Assembly: GCF_001644195.2 (NCBI RefSeq)
Contig: NZ_LWBL02000045.1
Location: 1 to 64,000 of the forward strand
Source: Bacillus marinisedimentorum
GTDB taxonomy: Bacteria; Bacillota; Bacilli; Bacillales; Bacillaceae_O
Direction of reading: 5' to 3'
DNA length: 64,000 nucleotides
Part shown: positions 1 through 8,507 of the stretch, one piece after another
How positions within the stretch are numbered: position 1 is the stretch's first letter
Layout of the letters: each line of letters starts with the position of its first letter
Program-made: the position numbers and the translations under genes
Notes under the pieces: generated by a model
Databases searched by the model: none
Told to the model about the DNA's origin: nothing
What the model saw: only the letters and a program-made list of their open reading frames with translations

Positions 1-165
1 GCCGCTGGGCGGGCGGTGAGCCTCCCTCATTGCTATCGCACTAGCGGGGTCTCACCTGTCCCGCTAGTCCCGCAGGACGTTGAATAAACTTCTTTGAAAA
101 GACACCGCACGAAGAAAATTGGTTTTTATTTTCGAGGAGTCCCGCACCTTCCATTCAAATCAACT
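1..165. repeat. Dispersed repeat family B, copy 1 (window edge)
   Basis: GC-rich non-coding sequence that shares long stretches with 16570-16690, including the core GGGCGGGCGGTGA, CGGGGTCTCACCTGTCCCGCT and a closing CAATCAACT-G/A-GTG. The 5' end may run off the window. No open reading frame with a ribosome site was seen in it. It lies downstream of the minus-strand yppG-like gene. Confidence 0.7.
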
Positions 166-201
166 AGTGTAAACAATCAACATTGAGCTTTAACACAGCC
201 T

Positions 202-555
202 TCATTTTAAAAACAGGCTTCCGAATTGCTTCATGACGGGTGCCGCCGAATTGAAGGTATTCATGACTTGCCCGAACGTCTGGACGATTTTGTCGACATC
301 GTAATATCCTTCTTTCGTTTTATACGCACCCAGAATATGGTCCATCGGCCTCTTTCCAGCCGGCGGAAACGGCTGCTGCCAGTTTTCGCTTCCTCCATAA
401 AATGCCGTGTTTTGCAGGAAATCGGTTTGATATGGCGTCATCTGCTGCTGCACATACGGATTCACCTCGTAAAACGGCGGAAAAGGCGGCATCGTCATCG
501 ATCCAGCTTCCGGCGGAAACGGCCTGGGCCGGTATGGATTGTTTCTATACAACAT
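202..555 (-). CDS. yppG: YppG-like proline/tyrosine-rich protein
   Basis: Predicted 117-residue protein of unknown function. The N-terminal half is rich in Pro, Tyr, Phe and Gln (PFPP, MPPFPPFY). The C-terminal third is conserved-looking: YKTKEGYYDVDKI followed by GQVMNT and VMKQFG. This layout, and the neighbours yppE, yppC, recU and ponA, match the B. subtilis YppG family. I chose the ATG at 555 because GGGGGTGAAG lies just upstream; the longer in-frame start at 567 runs through that ribosome site. No signal peptide or membrane segment is visible. Composition resembles small coat-associated proteins of spore formers, but that is only a guess. Confidence 0.75.
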   Translation of the reverse strand: MLYRNNPYRPRPFPPEAGSMTMPPFPPFYEVNPYVQQQMTPYQTDFLQNTAFYGGSENWQQPFPPAGKRPMDHILGAYKTKEGYYDVDKIVQTFGQVMNTFNSAAPVMKQFGSLFLK

Positions 556-716
556 CTTCACCCCCATTGGCTGCTTTTCTTTCTATTTTATGTATGACAG
601 GAAATGGATGTGTAACGCTGGAATTACTTATCAAGCCGATTTAAACCGGACCGCTGTCATGTTTTTTATGGTGGAGGGGAACACTAACAGGAGCGTTACA
701 AAAAGGAGTGTGAAAA

Positions 717-854
717 ATGGGCAGAGGCAAATCGTTCAATCAAAAAAAACAAAATCACGAACACCGGCAGCCAAAACAGGAAGAACCTTTAATGATCGAA
801 CCTGTTGCATCTGAAGGCGACCGGCCGAAATACGTTCAAAAAACGGAGGAATGA
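717..854 (+). CDS. Small hydrophilic protein, 45 residues, unknown function
   Basis: Begins MGRGKSFNQKKQNHEHRQ and ends KYVQKTEE; highly charged, with no membrane segment. AAGGAGTG stands five bases before the ATG. The stop codon overlaps an ATG of the next reading frame, so the two small genes 717-854 and 860-991 look translationally coupled. It is transcribed away from the yppG-like gene. I do not recognise the family with certainty; it resembles the many tiny basic proteins of unknown role in Bacillus genomes. The tight ribosome site and coupling are the main support. Confidence 0.6.
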   Translation: MGRGKSFNQKKQNHEHRQPKQEEPLMIEPVASEGDRPKYVQKTEE

Positions 855-859
855 AGGAC

Positions 860-991
860 ATGGGAAAATCCAAACAGACAAAAGAACGGATGGCAAGGAC
901 AAGAAAAGAAGCGAACCAGCACCCGAACGGTGTCGTTAAGTCCAAAAAAGAACTTTACGAATCGGATAGCAGCCGGGAAAGCAACGCTTGA
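860..991 (+). CDS. Small basic protein, 43 residues, unknown function
   Basis: Begins MGKSKQTKERMARTRKEANQ and ends SDSSRESNA. It is Lys/Arg-rich and lacks Cys and aromatic residues apart from one Tyr. CGGAGGA lies nine bases upstream of the ATG at 860; an alternative ATG at 851 overlaps the stop of the preceding small gene. A hairpin at 998-1024 follows directly. Size and composition recall minor small acid-soluble spore proteins, but no family motif was recognised, so no function is assigned. Confidence 0.6.
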   Translation: MGKSKQTKERMARTRKEANQHPNGVVKSKKELYESDSSRESNA

Positions 992-1026
992 ACAAAAAAA
1001 GCTTCCGCATTATGCGGGAGCTTTAC
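992..1026. terminator. Bidirectional terminator between small genes and yppE
   Basis: Stem AAAGCTTCCGCA / TGCGGGAGCTTT (998-1024) with a 3-nt loop. On the minus strand it is followed by seven T, fitting termination of yppE; on the plus strand it directly follows the two small genes. Confidence 0.75.
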
Positions 1027-1034
1027 GATGCATT

Positions 1035-1397
1035 TCAAATTTTCTCATCAAGGCTTTTCAACACATAATGTACAGATTGAACCATCTCCTGAAACTTCCT
1101 TTTCCTTGTATCACGGTAAAATGCCTGTATGGACATGATCTTAAGGTTTTCATGAGTGGAAACGATTTGCGGCATATGTAAATAATCAGGTTTGTTTTCT
1201 TTCAGCCATGTTTCGGCAAGTTCCTGCCATTTATCAGCAGATGCTTTCATCTTGTCGGCAAACGGCTTGACTTCCCCGTAAAAATCGACTTCCCTGCCTT
1301 CCTGAGGGTTTTCGTATATTTCAAGTGCTTCAGCCACAAAGCCGAGCAGTTCGTTTGTCAGTTTTTTTAGTTCCCGGGTTTGATTGTGCATCTTCAT
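1035..1397 (-). CDS. yppE: YppE family protein (DUF1798)
   Basis: Predicted 120-residue, largely helical soluble protein. It matches the YppE family in length, in the N-terminal TRELKKLTNELL helix, in the DFYGEVKPFADK segment and in genomic position next to yppC and recU. Its function is unknown; the B. subtilis protein is a small helical bundle. GGAGG precedes the ATG at 1397 by about five bases; a second ATG two codons in is also possible. The terminator at 992-1026 follows. No unusual features. Confidence 0.85.
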   Translation of the reverse strand: MKMHNQTRELKKLTNELLGFVAEALEIYENPQEGREVDFYGEVKPFADKMKASADKWQELAETWLKENKPDYLHMPQIVSTHENLKIMSIQAFYRDTRKRKFQEMVQSVHYVLKSLDEKI

Positions 1398-1462
1398 ATC
1401 CCTCCACCGCCACTATATCAGAATGATCCAGCAGGAATCCAGCGCGCCGCCCCTCTAAAGAC

Positions 1463-1492
1463 AAAAAAATACCGCGGCAGACGCTGCGGGAG
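1463..1492 (-). terminator. Probable racA terminator
   Basis: Imperfect GC stem (CCGC...GCGG, 1471-1490) followed on the minus strand by seven T, starting six bases after the racA stop codon. Confidence 0.6.
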
Positions 1493-1495
1493 TAG

Positions 1496-1987
1496 TTAAA
1501 AGCTGAAGAAGCTCAGTACTTTCCGTTTTTTCGGTTTTTCGACTTTAAAGCCTTCTTCAAGTGCCTGTTTGTTCTCGTTTACTTTATTCTCGAACTCCTC
1601 TATTCTTCCTATGACTTCTTCTACTTTTTTAGTCGTTTCTTCTATTTCTTCACGGTGATTCAATAACTGGACGGCAACAACTTCATCGGCTTTGCTTTCA
1701 AGCTTTTTTTCCAGATAATCAATCCTGTCCATCAGCATCTGGATTTTTTCTTCCACGGCATCAGTCTTCAGATTCTGTGTTACCTGTACAGCACCGTCTT
1801 GTTCGGGCATTCCTGTCTTTTCACTCTTGATGGAATGCAGCATGCGCATCCCCTCTTCTTCAAACACATAGTGGCCATACCCGTTTTTTTTGCATGGAAT
1901 TTCATATTGCTTCGTCCAGTTCCGGATCGTCTTCGGATCGACACCTAAATATTCCGCAGCCTCTTTCGTTTTCATTGCGTATTCCAT
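1496..1987 (-). CDS. racA: Chromosome-anchoring protein RacA
   Basis: Predicted 163 residues. Residues 5-45 form a MerR-like helix-turn-helix (KTKEAAEYLGVDPKTIRNWT, then NGYGHYVFEEE). Residues 80-145 are a coiled coil (LMDRIDYLEKKL, VVAVQLLNHREEIEE). The tail is basic then aromatic (KPKKRKVLSFFSF). This three-part plan is that of RacA, which in Bacillus binds centromere-like sites near oriC and, through DivIVA, holds chromosomes at the poles at the start of sporulation. The ATG at 1987 is preceded by GGGAGGGG; an upstream in-frame start at 2032 has no better site. In B. subtilis racA lies elsewhere, so its place between yppE and yppC is a local difference. Confidence 0.82.
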   Translation of the reverse strand: MEYAMKTKEAAEYLGVDPKTIRNWTKQYEIPCKKNGYGHYVFEEEGMRMLHSIKSEKTGMPEQDGAVQVTQNLKTDAVEEKIQMLMDRIDYLEKKLESKADEVVAVQLLNHREEIEETTKKVEEVIGRIEEFENKVNENKQALEEGFKVEKPKKRKVLSFFSF

Positions 1988-2116
1988 CACGGATCCCCTC
2001 CCGGTCGTTTTGCTCACATATTCGATGCGCAATTCATTCTCCCTTCATGTGTGACAAAACTAGAAGGTGTTCGGCAAAGAAAGTGGATTTTGGGGCAAAT
2101 CGACAACGTGCAGCTT

Positions 2117-3085
2117 TTAAAAAAGTTTACCTTTCGGCAATATTTTTTCCTCCAAACGGATCAATGTGTGGAGCTGCCGCTGTTTGTCAATGTACCAGGA
2201 AGTAAGCCTGATGTTTTTTGCCTGCTGTTCTTTCCTGAACCACCATTTCTGCATGCGGCCTTTATACCAATCAGGAAGTGGATTCCTGCTATGTTCGACA
2301 ACAGGCTGGCACAACCGCAGCATCGGAGTGGAAAACATCCTTCCGCTTCTACCCAGGAACCTTCCGTAATCATTCCTTGATCCGGTGTGCTCCGTATTGT
2401 TCGAAAAATCAATTATGGCTCTGTAATAGCCGGGATGAAACAGCAAGCCGGCGAGCCGCTTGCCGAGCTTGATCCGGTTGCTGACTTTTTTGAAGCCGTG
2501 CACGGAGTATCCGAACAGTTCCCCCTCCCTCGTCGGGAAAAGCACTGTTGAAAAATGAAGCCTTTCCTCAAACTTGAAGGCAAGTGACCGGAATACCGCC
2601 TTTTCATAAACCGGGTGCTCGATAACCGGTTTTTGAATCACATGCTGTTCATTTATGATCAGTGCATATACAAGCCTCTCAATGTCGCCGGACACCCAGA
2701 AACGGTTCCATTCCCTTTCCATGAACACCGAGACATTGAATTGGTTCAGCAGCCCGAACATCGGCTTGCCTAAATCCTTTGAGATCCTGTATAAAAGGAG
2801 CTGCGGAAACGCATCAGAAAAAATGAGCCAGTTGGCGCGTTCATACGTCAGAAATAACTGCTCTCTCCTATCCGGCTTGAGACTCCTTTGAAACCATTTG
2901 CTCTCAAGATCCGTCATATTATAGCCGGCATTCCGGGAAACCATCCCGGCGAGCAGCGCCCAGCGGATTTCTGGATTACGGGAATAGTACCGCTCATACG
3001 CTTTTGTCCTGGTAATATTATCAATGTTTTTACGGTCTGTCATTTTTTTTACTATTTGTATGATTTCTTTATTATCTGCTGTCAC
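2117..3085 (-). CDS. yppC: YppC family protein (DUF2515)
   Basis: Predicted 322 residues, soluble, with no signal peptide. Conserved-looking blocks include RNPEIRWALLAGMVSRNAGY, LERANWLIFSDAFPQLLLY-like sequence near residues 80-95, and a C-terminal LIRLEEKILPKGKLF. Its position divergent from recU-ponA is that of yppC in B. subtilis. Function is unknown. I placed the start at the GTG at 3085 because the sequence encoding the longer N-terminus (MEGGR) is itself the ribosome site GGAGGGAGGA. The 3086-3240 gap between yppC and recU must hold both promoters. Confidence 0.85.
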   Translation of the reverse strand: MTADNKEIIQIVKKMTDRKNIDNITRTKAYERYYSRNPEIRWALLAGMVSRNAGYNMTDLESKWFQRSLKPDRREQLFLTYERANWLIFSDAFPQLLLYRISKDLGKPMFGLLNQFNVSVFMEREWNRFWVSGDIERLVYALIINEQHVIQKPVIEHPVYEKAVFRSLAFKFEERLHFSTVLFPTREGELFGYSVHGFKKVSNRIKLGKRLAGLLFHPGYYRAIIDFSNNTEHTGSRNDYGRFLGRSGRMFSTPMLRLCQPVVEHSRNPLPDWYKGRMQKWWFRKEQQAKNIRLTSWYIDKQRQLHTLIRLEEKILPKGKLF

Positions 3086-3240
3086 ACGTCCTCCCTCCAT
3101 CCGGCCGGTTTTTGTTATACAGATAGTATTCGTTTAACGGAGACTGCTATACCAGCCTCCTCAGACAGGGAAAAATTTGGGCTGATATGATAAAATAAGA
3201 AAGTCTGCAATCAATTCAGGCAAGAAAAGAGGTGTTTACC

Positions 3241-3855
3241 TTGGCTATTCGTTACCCCAATGGAAAAGCCTATCAGCCTTCGGAGCCAAATGGAGAGCGG
3301 CATACCGGAGGCAGTAAAATGAAGACGTACGGAAACCGGGGGATGACACTCGAAGAAGATATTAATGCTTCGAATATTTATTACCGGGAACACAGGGTCG
3401 CGGTCATCCACAAAAAACCGACCCCGGTGCAGATCGTCAACGTTGATTATCCTAAAAGAAGTGCCGCTGTCATAAAAGAGGCCTATTTCAAACAAGCATC
3501 AACAACTGACTATAACGGAGTTTATCAGGGGAAGTATATCGATTTCGAAGCAAAGGAAACGAGGAATAAAACTTCATTTCCGCTTAAGAATTTCCATGAA
3601 CACCAGATTGCCCATATGAAAGAAGTGAAAGCACAGGACGGCATCTGTTTTTTGCTGTTGCGCTTCGCATCTATTGACGAAGTGTATCTTCTTGATGCGG
3701 CACATCTATTTGTTTACTGGGACGTGCAGGAAAAAGGAGGCCGAAAATCCATTCCAAAAAAAGATATTGAAAAATATGGATATCATATTCCGCTTGGTTT
3801 TCATCCACGCATTGATTATTTGAAAGCTGTCAATGAATTGTATTTTTCTGACTGA
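3241..3855 (+). CDS. recU: Holliday junction resolvase RecU
   Basis: Predicted 204 residues. RecU cuts four-way DNA junctions during recombinational repair and helps chromosome segregation. Visible family features are MAIRYPNGK at the N-terminus, [12 protein letters not shown] (residues 30-41), [19 protein letters not shown], and the metal-binding YIDFEAKET block with Asp101, Glu103 and Lys105. The start is a TTG at 3241, seven bases after AAGAGGTG; an upstream codon at 3232 overlaps that site. It sits 17 bases before ponA, the conserved recU-ponA operon of Firmicutes. Confidence 0.95.
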   Translation: MAIRYPNGKAYQPSEPNGERHTGGSKMKTYGNRGMTLEEDINASNIYYREHRVAVIHKKPTPVQIVNVDYPKRSAAVIKEAYFKQASTTDYNGVYQGKYIDFEAKETRNKTSFPLKNFHEHQIAHMKEVKAQDGICFLLLRFASIDEVYLLDAAHLFVYWDVQEKGGRKSIPKKDIEKYGYHIPLGFHPRIDYLKAVNELYFSD

Positions 3856-3872
3856 AAGGCAGATGACATAAA

Positions 3873-6431
3873 ATGAAAAACGATTACAACTCAAGACAAG
3901 AACGAAAGAAGGCAACAAAACCTGCAAAGAAGCCGCGGAAAAAACGCGGGCTTTTCAAGAAAACCATTATTGCCCTGCTGCTGCTTGGATTGGTCGGCAT
4001 CATTGCAGGCGGAGTCACATTTTTTGCAATGATCCAGGATGCCCCTGACCTTGATGAGACCCTGCTCCAGGACCCGCTCGCTTCCCAGCTATTCGATGCG
4101 AACGGGGAAGTATTCAGGGAGCTCGGAAAGCAGAACCGCGAAAAGGTGGACTATAATGAAGTCCCTGATGTCGTTAAAGATGCATTCATAGCGGTCGAGG
4201 ATGTCCGCTTCTTCGAGCATTTTGGTATTGATTTCAGGCGAATCGGCGGAGCCGTGCTCGCCAATATAAATGAAGGGTTTGGCGCTGAGGGCGCCAGCAC
4301 CATCACTCAGCAGGTTGTGAAAAATTCCTTCCTCTCCCCTGAAAAGTCGATCTCGAGGAAGGTACAGGAGCAATGGCTTGCCATAAAGCTCGAACAAAAA
4401 TATTCCAAAGAACAAATATTTGAAATGTACTTGAACAAAATTTTCTTTTCTGAAGGGGCATACGGAGTAGCAAAGGCAGCTGAGGAATATTACGGAAAAG
4501 AGCTGAAAGACCTTGAGCTCCATGAAGCGGCAATGATTGCCGGCCTGCCGCAGAGCCCGAACCGCTATAACCCTTTCCGGCATCCTGAAGCTGCCGAAAA
4601 ACGGCGAAACATCGTCCTTACTTTAATGGAAAAACACGGATTTGTCAGCAGCGAGGAGGCAGAAGCTGCCAAAAAGACGCCCATACAAAGCACCCTGGTC
4701 CAGAATAAACAGGAAGATGAAAAATACGGGTCATTTGTTGACCTTGTCATCGATGAGATTGAAGCGAATGAAGATCTATTCGGTGACGTGAATGTGTATA
4801 CAGCAGGTTTGAAAGTATATACGACGCTTGACCCGAACGCCCAGTCATATATGGAAGAAATGCTGAATGGCAATGAAATCATCAATTATCCTAATGATAA
4901 AGTCCAGGCTGGCGTCGTGCTGCTTGATACCCAGACCGGTGAAGTCCGCGCTGTCGGCGATGGCCGCAACCGCAACGTCTCCAGAGGCATCAACCTTGCC
5001 TATGACCTGAACAGGCAGCCGGGTTCCACAATAAAACCGATTCTTGATTACGGCCCGGCGATTGAGCATATGAAATGGTCGACTTATCATCAAATTGTCG
5101 ATGAGCCTTACAAGTATTCAAACGGGGAAAAAGTCGGAAACTGGGATGACAGGCATTTGGGGCAGATGTCAATCCGTACGGCACTCGAACAATCTCGAAA
5201 CATACCCGCAGTAAAAACATTCCAGGAAGTCGGAGCCGAGCGTGCCGGTGAGTTCGCACATAAACTCGGCATCGATGACTTGCGGGATGTTCCCTATGAA
5301 TCCAGTGCAATCGGCGGTTTTGACGGAACATCGCCCCTTGAAATGGCGGGTGCCTACAGTGCATTCGGGAATGGCGGTGTTTATAATACCCCGCATGCTG
5401 TCACAAAAGTCGTTTTCCCGGATGGCCGGGAAGTCAAACTTGCCCCTGAGCCGGAAGTTGTCATGCATGACTATACGGCATATATGATTACGGATATGCT
5501 GAAAGGTGTGGTCAGGAACGGTACTGGTTCCGCTGTCGGCAGAAAGGTCGGCCGCTTGCCTGTTGCCGGCAAGACCGGAACGACGAATAATTACCGGGAC
5601 AGCTGGTTCGTCGGCTATACGACAAAGTATACTGCAGCGGTCTGGACCGGCTATGAAGGCAAGGGCAACCTTGAAACATCCGCTGAAAAAGGCCTTGCAA
5701 AAGACATTTTCTCAAAAATAATGAACGAAGCATCAAAAGACGTGAAAACGGCTGATTTCAAGATGCCGAAGAGTGTCGTTAAAGTCGGCATCGAGAAAGG
5801 GTCCAATCCGGCGAAGCTGCCGAGTGATTTCACGCCAAAAGATAAAATCACGTATGAATTGTTTGTAAAAGGCACCACACCAAAAGAAGTATCTGAAAAA
5901 TATAAGGAGCTCACGCCTCCGCAGAACCTGAAGGCAAAATATGATGAAGAAATGAACCAGGTATTTGTCGAGTGGTCCTATCCGGAAGATGAACGTGAGA
6001 ACGTATCATTTGAGGTGAAGCTTGCCGTTGATGACGGTGAGTATCAGGAAGTCATGAAAGGCAAAGATACCGCAATCGGAATTGAAAATGTAACGCCAGG
6101 CAGCCTTTACAAAATTCAGGTGACCGCTGTAAGTGATGACAGCGACCTCCGCAGCGAGTCAGTCATGGCCCAGATTCAAGTCCCTGAAACCGAAGAAGAA
6201 GAACCGTTTCCGGATATCCCCGGAGAAGGTGATGAACAGGATGACGATGAAGGAAACGGCGGGGACGGACAGGATGACGGCAACGGGAACGGCAATGGGA
6301 ACGGCAATGGGAACGGCGGGGATGATGGCACCGATACCGGGGACGGCGGCGGTGACACCGGAACCGGTGAAGATGATGATCAGGGAGGGGATGATACCGG
6401 CACCAATCCCCCTCCCCTCTTAAGCCAATAA
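3873..6431 (+). CDS. ponA: Class A penicillin-binding protein 1 (PBP1)
   Basis: Predicted 852 residues; bifunctional peptidoglycan glycosyltransferase/transpeptidase anchored in the membrane. A basic cytoplasmic tail (1-30) precedes one membrane helix (31-54). The glycosyltransferase domain has the catalytic EDVRFFEH (Glu109) and GASTITQQ. The transpeptidase has the nucleophile motif STIK (Ser385), SRN and KTGT (Lys567). A fibronectin III-like domain follows at about 680-770. The last 75 residues are low complexity, acidic, with Gly-Asn repeats. It is cotranscribed with recU. The tail is longer and more repetitive than I would expect for a typical PBP1. Confidence 0.96.
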   Translation: MKNDYNSRQERKKATKPAKKPRKKRGLFKKTIIALLLLGLVGIIAGGVTFFAMIQDAPDLDETLLQDPLASQLFDANGEVFRELGKQNREKVDYNEVPDVVKDAFIAVEDVRFFEHFGIDFRRIGGAVLANINEGFGAEGASTITQQVVKNSFLSPEKSISRKVQEQWLAIKLEQKYSKEQIFEMYLNKIFFSEGAYGVAKAAEEYYGKELKDLELHEAAMIAGLPQSPNRYNPFRHPEAAEKRRNIVLTLMEKHGFVSSEEAEAAKKTPIQSTLVQNKQEDEKYGSFVDLVIDEIEANEDLFGDVNVYTAGLKVYTTLDPNAQSYMEEMLNGNEIINYPNDKVQAGVVLLDTQTGEVRAVGDGRNRNVSRGINLAYDLNRQPGSTIKPILDYGPAIEHMKWSTYHQIVDEPYKYSNGEKVGNWDDRHLGQMSIRTALEQSRNIPAVKTFQEVGAERAGEFAHKLGIDDLRDVPYESSAIGGFDGTSPLEMAGAYSAFGNGGVYNTPHAVTKVVFPDGREVKLAPEPEVVMHDYTAYMITDMLKGVVRNGTGSAVGRKVGRLPVAGKTGTTNNYRDSWFVGYTTKYTAAVWTGYEGKGNLETSAEKGLAKDIFSKIMNEASKDVKTADFKMPKSVVKVGIEKGSNPAKLPSDFTPKDKITYELFVKGTTPKEVSEKYKELTPPQNLKAKYDEEMNQVFVEWSYPEDERENVSFEVKLAVDDGEYQEVMKGKDTAIGIENVTPGSLYKIQVTAVSDDSDLRSESVMAQIQVPETEEEEPFPDIPGEGDEQDDDEGNGGDGQDDGNGNGNGNGNGNGGDDGTDTGDGGGDTGTGEDDDQGGDDTGTNPPPLLSQ

Positions 6432-6465
6432 AAAAACACAAGGCGTACGTTTAGCTGCTAAATTA

Positions 6466-6610
6466 CCAAAACAGAACAAATGCGCAAGGCGCCCGCTCAG
6501 CGGCGTACGTATAAGCGCAGAGAGATGCTCCTTTCCTACCGGAGGGGATGACGATAGCCGCTGGCGACTGGAGCTGGATGATTCCCTTCTGGCTTTTTAT
6601 CTCCTTAACA
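6466..6610. repeat. Dispersed repeat family A, copy 1
   Basis: Intergenic copy of a roughly 130-190 bp repeat, between convergent ponA and ypoC. It shares GCGCCCGCT-N-AGCGGCGTACG, CCGGAGGGGAT, GACGATAGCCGCTGGCG and CTGGAGCTGGA with copies at 16719, 25387, 33770, 41338, 46318 and 57100. It runs into CTCCTTAACA directly beside the 6615-6653 terminator. An extra fragment (CACAAGGCGTACG) lies at about 6438. Confidence 0.8.
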
Positions 6611-6614
6611 ATGA

Positions 6615-6653
6615 AATAAGCACGCTCTGGCCATCCAGAGCGTGCTTATTTTT
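6615..6653. terminator. Terminator between ponA and ypoC
   Basis: A 16-bp perfect stem (AATAAGCACGCTCTGG / CCAGAGCGTGCTTATT) with loop CCAT, followed on the plus strand by TTT. The last bases overlap the ypoC stop codon, so it can serve both convergent units. Confidence 0.85.
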
Positions 6654-7131
6654 GCAGTGCAAGCTTTTTATAAAAAAGTTTTTTCGTTTCATCAAACAGC
6701 TGTGTCAGCTGAATGAAAGAGTGGTAATGATCGGGACTTTCAAGGATAAAACCAAGCCGTTCCCCGGCGTTGACCGGCTTATGGCCAAGATTTCCGAGTG
6801 CTGCCGAAAGATCGGATACTCCGCTTACGGGCAGCCCGTTCGTCCAGAACAGGGACTGCAGATAGCGGGCAGTCCATTTAACCATTTGCGCCCTCGCTTC
6901 CTGTTTCCGTTTCTTCTTGAACAGGACGGCAATCCCCTGCCGCTCTTTATCCCAGCAGATGAAAAGATCAGGGACCTCATTTGCCGGATCCTGCCACGGA
7001 CCTTTGTCACACAAGCCGTTTAGAAAAAGCAATTCGGCCAAAAACGGAGTTTCATCCTGATTTTTTACTGAATCATCCTTGAAAAATGGGGGATGGATAA
7101 AAGCCGCGGGAACGTTAAGTTTTTCTGCCAT
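6646..7131 (-). CDS. ypoC: YpoC family protein
   Basis: Predicted 161 residues of unknown function. It contains an AAFIHPPFFK segment near the N-terminus, a conserved-looking LFLNGLCDKGPWQDP block, and a C-terminal helical stretch (SFIQLTQLFDETKKLFYKKL). Length and position after dnaD and nth match B. subtilis YpoC. The ATG at 7131 overlaps the nth stop codon (TGATG), so translation is probably coupled; the longer upstream reading frame would overlap nth. It is the last gene of the minus-strand series before the terminator at 6615. Confidence 0.85.
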   Translation of the reverse strand: MAEKLNVPAAFIHPPFFKDDSVKNQDETPFLAELLFLNGLCDKGPWQDPANEVPDLFICWDKERQGIAVLFKKKRKQEARAQMVKWTARYLQSLFWTNGLPVSGVSDLSAALGNLGHKPVNAGERLGFILESPDHYHSFIQLTQLFDETKKLFYKKLALQK

Positions 7132-7787
7132 CACGCATTTCCCTTCCGTTTCATCCGCTTCTTGCCTTCCCGACACACGTCTAGAAGCGGGCAAACTTCA
7201 CATTTCGGCGACTGGGCCTTGCAATGATAACGTCCGAAGAAGATCATGCGGTGGTGTGTCAATCCCCACTCTTCTTCCGGAACTTTACGCATGAGCGTCT
7301 CTTCGACCTGAAGTACGCTGTCCTTCCAACGGCAGAATGCAAGGCGCTTGCTAACCCGTTCTACATGGGTATCCACCGCAATCGCCGGTTTGCCGAATGC
7401 GACGGACATCACAACATTGGCAGTCTTGCGCCCGACTCCCGGAAGCTTCACCAGCTCTTCCCTTGAATCAGGAACTTGCCGTCCATAATCCTCGATCAGC
7501 ATTTGAGAAAGATTTCGGATGTTTTTCGCTTTATTTCGGTAAAGACCTATGGATCTGATATCGTTTTCGAGCTCTTCCAGCGGGACTGCCAGATAATCTT
7601 CCGGCTCATTATATTTTTTAAAAAGCTCTGCTGTCACTTTATTGACCAGCGCATCAGTGCACTGTGCTGAAAGGACAACAGCGATCAGCAGTTCAAAAGG
7701 ATTTTTGTGAACGAGTTCGCATTGCGCCACCGGAAACATTTCCCCCATAACATCCAGGCAATAGCGGACTTGTTTCTTATTGAGCAT
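7131..7787 (-). CDS. nth: Endonuclease III
   Basis: Predicted 218 residues. This DNA glycosylase/AP lyase removes oxidised pyrimidines. The helix-hairpin-helix LPGVGRKTANVV carries the catalytic Lys, and AVDTHVERVSKRL carries the catalytic Asp. The C-terminus has the Cys-X6-Cys-X2-Cys-X5-Cys iron-sulfur cluster loop (CKAQSPKCEVCPLLDVC). GAGGGG lies eight bases before the ATG at 7787; the GTG at 7796 is too close to that site. It sits 12 bases after dnaD and overlaps ypoC by one base, an arrangement kept across Bacillus. Confidence 0.97.
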   Translation of the reverse strand: MLNKKQVRYCLDVMGEMFPVAQCELVHKNPFELLIAVVLSAQCTDALVNKVTAELFKKYNEPEDYLAVPLEELENDIRSIGLYRNKAKNIRNLSQMLIEDYGRQVPDSREELVKLPGVGRKTANVVMSVAFGKPAIAVDTHVERVSKRLAFCRWKDSVLQVEETLMRKVPEEEWGLTHHRMIFFGRYHCKAQSPKCEVCPLLDVCREGKKRMKRKGNA

Positions 7788-7799
7788 TGTTACCACCCC

Positions 7800-8507
7800 T
7801 CATTGTTCAAGCCAGTTGTAAAACGTCACTTCCCGTTTTCCATCACTATTAACGGGTTCGCCCGCTTCCCTTTTGTTCGTTCCTCTGCGGAACTTCTGGC
7901 TGTATGACCTTGCCTGTTCGACTGTATGTATCCGATTCTTCTGCCATTCAAATAAAATTCTGTCGATATAGCGGAAATTCAATTTTCCGGAAACGACGGC
8001 TTCGCGTAATGCAGCCTTGATGAGGATAGTATCATGGCCATCCTGATCTACCCACATATTCAGCGTTTCGCATTCAATCGGAGACAGCGGCCGGCCGAAT
8101 TCCTTTTCAAACAGTGTATAAAGGTTGATTGTCTTTTCTGCCCGGTCCTTTTCCGCCGCTTGTGCATCAGCCGTTTCAAGCTGATAGACGAGCTGCTCCC
8201 ACAGCGGGCGCAGTGAATACGTCTCAAATCTTACATTCAAATCATCCTTACTTTCATGAATGGCGAGGAGGCCTCTTTGCATGAGCTTCCTCAATAAAGA
8301 AGCCGACTCCTCTGCAGAGACAGACATCCGCTCAGAAAGCTCACCCGGTGTCGGAAAAGAGTTGCCGCTTTCAATGAAAATATGAAGATGTATAAGCAGC
8401 ATGACTTCCGTTTCATTTATATTCAAGCTGCGATAATGTGTAAAAAGCAGTTTCGGCAATGAAACCGGCCCATCCTGTAAAAAATCAATTAATATATCTC
8501 TTTTCAT
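7800..8507 (-). CDS. dnaD: DNA replication initiation protein DnaD
   Basis: Predicted 235 residues. DnaD works with DnaA, DnaB and DnaI to remodel DNA and load the replicative helicase at oriC and at restarted forks. The N-terminal winged helix (about 1-115) includes LPKLLFTHYRSLNINETEVML. The C-terminal DnaD/DnaB_2 domain includes RPLSPIECETLNMW and FRYIDRILFEWQ, and the end FYNWLEQ matches the family. AGAGGTGG lies five bases before the ATG at 8507. A 450-base gap separates it from asnS, and a possible own promoter sits just upstream. Confidence 0.96.
   Translation of the reverse strand: MKRDILIDFLQDGPVSLPKLLFTHYRSLNINETEVMLLIHLHIFIESGNSFPTPGELSERMSVSAEESASLLRKLMQRGLLAIHESKDDLNVRFETYSLRPLWEQLVYQLETADAQAAEKDRAEKTINLYTLFEKEFGRPLSPIECETLNMWVDQDGHDTILIKAALREAVVSGKLNFRYIDRILFEWQKNRIHTVEQARSYSQKFRRGTNKREAGEPVNSDGKREVTFYNWLEQ

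Noticed and set aside
226-597. Plus-strand frame opposite the yppG-like gene
   Set aside because: Arg/His-rich antisense shadow without a ribosome site; the minus-strand gene has conserved features.
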